DNA from: Rachicladosporium sp. CCFEE 5018
Lineage: Eukaryota > Ascomycota > Dothideomycetes > Cladosporiales > Cladosporiaceae
Assembly (NCBI GenBank): GCA_002077045.2
Contig: KZ111160.1
Span: 529,485 to 587,454, forward strand
Direction of reading: 5' to 3'
DNA: 57,970 nucleotides
Made by a program: the position numbers and the translations under genes. Under the pieces are notes generated by a model. That model saw only the letters and a list, made by a program, of their open reading frames with translations, made no database searches and was not told the origin of the DNA. This document shows positions 54,470 through 57,970 of this stretch, one piece after another (positions within the stretch are counted from its first letter, which is position 1; every line of letters starts with the position of its first letter).

Positions 54470-55042
54470 ATGTCCACCTCCGACCCAGTCCCACCCTTCC
54501 ACCGCCTCCTCTCCTTCTACTCCAACCGCTCCCCCTACCCCTCAACCTCCACAATCCGCCTTACAGATTCCCTGCGTGGAAACCTCGCCTTGGGACTGGA
54601 CTTCCCCGTCGCCCTCGCCATAGCCATAGGTCGCCACCTCTACCTTCGCAACACCTCCCTGTTCAGCCTAAACATCCACGTTCCCTCCGTCAAGACTACA
54701 CACACGCTCCTCGAGGGGTTAGACATAGATGAGAAGAGAAGCTATAGTCGCGCGGAGCTGATGGAGGCTGCGAAGCCGAATGGCTGGGCGGGTGTGGCGG
54801 ATGCTGTGGGAGTTTGGGCGTTGAGTGCTGACGTTGGGAGTGGGAGGATTGAGGGAGCGGATGTGGTTAGTTTCCAGAGGGGTACTCTGCTGAGGGAGCT
54901 GGAGATGCGAAGGAAAGGGAGAGAGCAGGTGTTGCCGCTATACAGGGGTGGGCCGATCTCGGTAGCTGGGCATAGTTGGGTTGTTGGGAAGATGTTTGGG
55001 GTGGAGGTGTACCGCGACGACGAGGGGAAGAGGAGGGCCTAA
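54470..55042 (+). CDS. unknown 190-aa protein (copy B)
   Basis: Intact counterpart of the gene at 37033, with Ala for Val near residue 52 and a final Ala in place of Asp. The neighbouring silent changes (for example around 54,640-54,700 and 54,880-54,900) support purifying selection on this frame. Family unrecognised. Confidence 0.7.
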   Translation: MSTSDPVPPFHRLLSFYSNRSPYPSTSTIRLTDSLRGNLALGLDFPVALAIAIGRHLYLRNTSLFSLNIHVPSVKTTHTLLEGLDIDEKRSYSRAELMEAAKPNGWAGVADAVGVWALSADVGSGRIEGADVVSFQRGTLLRELEMRRKGREQVLPLYRGGPISVAGHSWVVGKMFGVEVYRDDEGKRRA

Positions 55043-56148
55043 TCGCAATCGGACTGCTTGAGCACTGCAAATCGAGAACATATGCCACCGTCAGATCCTA
55101 CGAGCACATCGCGCTCATCCACTCGTAACAGCTAGCCGACATGACGGCTACCGATGCAGCAGCGTCGCAGCGGACCGCCTCCGCGCACGACAAGCCTAAG
55201 TCGCAAAAAGAACAGCCAGCACATCCACCAATCCAACAAAACCTTACACCCACCTTGCCAGTGGTTAGACGGGAAAGTACTCATCGAAGCCCCAGATTCT
55301 ACCGTGTCTGAGTCTGGTTTGCGACGGAATTCCTTTATTACTTGGCTTTTCCTCCGGTTATTCGAATCTGTGGACAAATTCCGGGGCAAGGATATTCCTA
55401 GCGGAGATGGGAAACCGCGTCAGGCACGTTAACGACTTGACTACAGGAACCTTGGTGGGATGGGCTTCGAAAAATGGGACTATGTGGTGCACATTACGAT
55501 GTGCGCACGTAGCATGCATGGCCGTCTAGCGTTTCGTTGATGGACGAGTCGGCTGATTGAACATGAGTTTGCGGTCGTGAGCATCGCATCTCTGAACATT
55601 CGACGCGTATGGCCACCCTCGAAGCTTGGGCGCCGTTCACCACACTTGAACGAGTCTAGGACGTACTCTGATCGTCATCCAAGTAATTAAAAGGGTCGCC
55701 TCGAGCAACGGGAGAGATAGTTCGAAAGCGTGATGTGGCACCACAGAGAGGCCATGCGTACATGCTACATATGGCTTAGAGGAAAGTAGCAGACCTCAGC
55801 AGGAGTCCATCAGAGCTGCAAACATCCAGTTGTGCCTTCTTCAATCTTAGACGGAGACCGTGCCATTTGAATACGATCAACACACGATGTCACGAGCTCA
55901 TACGTAAGGTATGCAGTGCAATGCAAGCGTAGTGCACAGCGAGCTGCAATTCCAGCGCACCTACTCGTCAATGTCACTTCACAATAGGCACTAGGTGGGT
56001 GCAGCTGTGTGCTCGCGAGATACAACGGCCATTGCAGTTGCATTGCTCTTTACAACCGCTCATCGAATCTTGCAAGCTCTGGCGCCGCCTACGCGCTTCA
56101 TAGCAAAGGCCATCGATGTATGGATCTCCCCAACCCTCGTAGAACCCC
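55043..56148. other. 1.1-kb convergent intergenic stretch (copy B)
   Basis: Counterpart of 37606-38690. The part from about 55,460 to 55,990 aligns only in patches with copy A. No gene is seen. Confidence 0.45.
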
Positions 56149-56521
56149 TCACATGATCCCACAGCACACCACATCCATTCCTGGCTCCCTCCTTTCCAAT
56201 CTAGGGTTACCATACAATCCCAGTCTGATTCCAGCCTTGCGAAACTCGCACATCCTCCGTTTCCGCATATCGTAGCTCTCGAAGTCGCACCGCGGACAAG
56301 AGTCTGGCGGCGCAAAGCAGGCCTTCCGTGTCGGCATATCTGCGGGACCGTAAGGTTGAGTCGACGAGAAGTCGGGACAGGTGAGTAGATTGCGATCTGG
56401 GCCGCAGGATCGGGTCAAGGAGAGCCTGCAGGGTTTAGCGGCAGTCTTCTGCGCGTAGAGGTGACGAAGCGTACCAGGTGTGGCCGCAGCGGCGCGACTT
56501 GCGGAGCGTCGTCTGGCACAT
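56149..56521 (-). CDS. small Cys-rich, probably zinc-binding protein, 107 aa (copy B)
   Basis: Exons 56475-56521 and 56149-56425 with a 49-nt intron (GTACGC...CCTGCAG, branch-like CGCTAAA). The start reads MCQTTLRKSRRCGHTW. Relative to copy A there are about nine replacements in 107 residues, high for this block, yet every Cys and His of the putative zinc sites is kept. That pattern supports a real, structurally constrained protein. Function unknown. Confidence 0.75.
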
Positions 56522-56705
56522 CTTGATGTCTGCTGGTGGCGAGTAACGAGAGGCGCCTGGCAGTTGTAGATGCAGAGAGATCGAATCAGGAATTTCTAGC
56601 ATTGAAGGCGTCTTGTGCAGTCAATGCTCCTCTCTCGGAATTGCAAACTTCTGTCCTTAGACCGAGGCGCCATCCAGCAAACATCACGAGTTCTTCATCA
56701 TCGAC

Positions 56706-57137
56706 TCAATCCCCTCTCCCTGCCTTACTAGTCGCAGCCGCCACCTCCTCCTCAGCCTCCTCCTGGCCCCTCCTCTTAATCTCCTGCATAAGCTCATACA
56801 TCTGCGCAACCTGCTCATCGCTCATCTTATCAACCTTCTCGCGATCCATCTTCTCGCCCCTCCATCCGTCACCCTCAATTCCTTGCGCGTACAACTGCCA
56901 CTCGCTCAGAAAGCCAACGATGTGCATTGGATTATCGATTTTGCGGTGAGCGCGGAACTCGGCTTTGACGTACTCATCGCCGAGAAGACGCTCTTCCGTG
57001 GGGAGGTACTTGCGGTGGGAGCGGAGGAGGCGGCGGTAGAGAGGAATGGGTGGGAGGAGAGCTGGGGGTGTAGGCCGGAGGGAGGAGCGTGTGGAGGTGA
57101 TAGTAGGGGTTGCGAGGAGGCGGAGAGCGGGACGCAT
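56706..57137 (-). CDS. SDH7: succinate dehydrogenase assembly factor 3 (copy B)
   Basis: 143 aa, same start as copy A, with Leu for Phe in the presequence and Ala/Asp for two Glu residues at the tail (SKAGRGD). The LYR motif and the conserved GDEYVKAEFRAHRKIDNP block are unchanged. Confidence 0.93.
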   Translation of the reverse strand: MRPALRLLATPTITSTRSSLRPTPPALLPPIPLYRRLLRSHRKYLPTEERLLGDEYVKAEFRAHRKIDNPMHIVGFLSEWQLYAQGIEGDGWRGEKMDREKVDKMSDEQVAQMYELMQEIKRRGQEEAEEEVAAATSKAGRGD

Positions 57138-57394
57138 GGTGGGCGAGTGATGGGGGGGACTGATGAGACACGCGAGAAGCCTGTAGACGCAATTATAGTT
57201 GAGATGGGGAGGGATGATGGGAGTCGAGATGTCAGAAAGTCGACTTCAATGCCGACGTCATGTCGAATGGTCTAAGCTTTTTACATTGCACTTTCCGCAG
57301 CCTCGGACTTCTGTCGATGATGGGTACACTACTGTAAACAAAACGTGATATGTAGCTGCAGAGGTCGCAGCGGTGTACTGATCTCGCATGCACC
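57138..57394. promoter_or_regulatory. divergent SDH7/MTQ2 promoter (copy B)
   Basis: 257 bp, counterpart of 39673-39926 with small indels. Confidence 0.5.
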
Positions 57395-57970
57395 ATGCTG
57401 CCAACACCCTCCACCTCTCACGCTTCCTTCGAGAACATCTACGAGCCAGCAGAGGACTCCTATCTCCTCCTCGATACTCTGTCCTCTGACGCCGAGTCCC
57501 TCTTCTTGACAAAGCGCTTCGGATCTGATGAACCGTTGCCGGTCATCTTGGAAGTCGGCGTAGGCTCTGGAGTTGTGCTAGCCTTCGTAGCTACGAATGC
57601 GCAGGTCATCTTTGGTCGCTCGGACGTAGCCGCGCTGGGCGTTGATATCAACCCGTTTGCGGCAAAGGCAGCCGCGCAAACTATCGATGCCGCTCTGAGA
57701 GACCTTGAAGTGAAGCCGATCACTCTCGGTACCGTCATGTCAGATTTAACATCCTCGCTGCGGTCTGGCCAAACCGATGTCTTGATCTTCAACCCGCCCT
57801 ACGTGCCGACCGACCCGCTTCCGGCTGCGTCCGCGATCTCGGACGAAACCATGTCCAACAGCCACGAAGCGTTCGAGCGTGACTCTAAGTTGCTCGAGCT
57901 GTCTTATGCTGGAGGGGTAGATGGAATGGAGACCACGAATCGGCTTCTTGAACAATTGCCTGACGTCCTC
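57395..57970 (+). CDS. MTQ2: eRF1 methyltransferase Mtq2, 3' end missing at window edge (copy B)
   Basis: 192 codons from the ATG at 57395 to the last base, ending at the same codon as copy A. Four replacements relative to A (Ala for Val before LRDLEV, Asp for Glu and Ala for Thr after NPPYVPT, Ala for Val in the later SNSHE segment). Motif I, GVDINPFA and NPPY are intact. Confidence 0.92.
   Translation, partial: MLPTPSTSHASFENIYEPAEDSYLLLDTLSSDAESLFLTKRFGSDEPLPVILEVGVGSGVVLAFVATNAQVIFGRSDVAALGVDINPFAAKAAAQTIDAALRDLEVKPITLGTVMSDLTSSLRSGQTDVLIFNPPYVPTDPLPAASAISDETMSNSHEAFERDSKLLELSYAGGVDGMETTNRLLEQLPDVL

Larger units (their letters stand above)
40603..57970. repeat. homologous block B (17,368 bp)
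   Basis: Second version of 23146-40502, starting at the same base and ending, at the window edge, on the homologue of base 40502. Gene content, order and splice sites are the same. Net length differs by 11 bp. See block A for where the differences begin. Confidence 0.95.

Noticed and set aside
1..57970. Transposon, LTR or RIP-degraded repeat
   Set aside because: No reverse transcriptase, transposase, terminal repeats or TA-rich degraded tracts were found; the large repeat pair contains ordinary intact genes.

Overview
The window looks like nuclear DNA of a filamentous ascomycete (Pezizomycotina). The evidence is compact genes on both strands, many 46-75 nt GT-AG introns, a Zn2Cys6 regulator, sedolisin, metacaspase, and serine/threonine-rich GPI-anchored wall proteins. 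A Dothideomycete such as a hybrid or heterozygous black yeast (Hortaea-like) would fit, because much of the window exists as two diverged copies. That taxonomic placement is inference only.

Layout. Bases 1-23,045 are single-copy. In order they hold CUE3 (-), RPS20 (+), CCR4 (-), the proteasome ATPase RPT3 (-), a secreted sedolisin protease (-), a class II aldolase (-), a TRP-like vacuolar channel YVC1 (+), a beta-lactamase-fold protein (-), an HNH-domain protein (+) and the metacaspase MCA1 (+). Two gaps of exactly 100 N (23,046-23,145 and 40,503-40,602) then separate two homologous blocks of about 17.36 kb. Both blocks have the same gene order: secreted carboxylesterase (+), Zn2Cys6 factor (-), ERAD ligase HRD1 (-), mucin-like GPI protein (-), a second GPI wall protein (+), an unknown 190-aa protein (+), a 107-aa Cys-rich protein (-), SDH assembly factor SDH7/SDHAF3 (-), and the eRF1 methyltransferase MTQ2 (+, cut off).

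Both blocks start and stop at homologous bases, and the last base of the window is the homologue of the last base before the second gap. The last 394 bases of the first contig repeat the start of both blocks with one mismatch. The simplest reading is that two haplotype or homeologue contigs of one locus were placed in series by the assembler, not that the organism carries a real tandem duplication. The copies show no difference for about 6.9 kb, then diverge moderately, and become strongly different in one wall-protein segment and one intergenic island.

The genes form no single pathway. Housekeeping genes for translation quality control, mRNA decay, the proteasome and ERAD sit beside secreted and wall genes. 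The less ordinary observations are: a mucin gene with an in-frame TAG in both copies that a 57-nt intron would remove; an aldolase whose conserved C-terminus lies in another frame; a spliced Cys-rich gene that long-ORF reading misses; a metacaspase with a 375-nt intron that keeps an open frame for about 40 codons; and a hypervariable block in a GPI wall protein. I found no CRISPR array, transposon or convincing tRNA gene.
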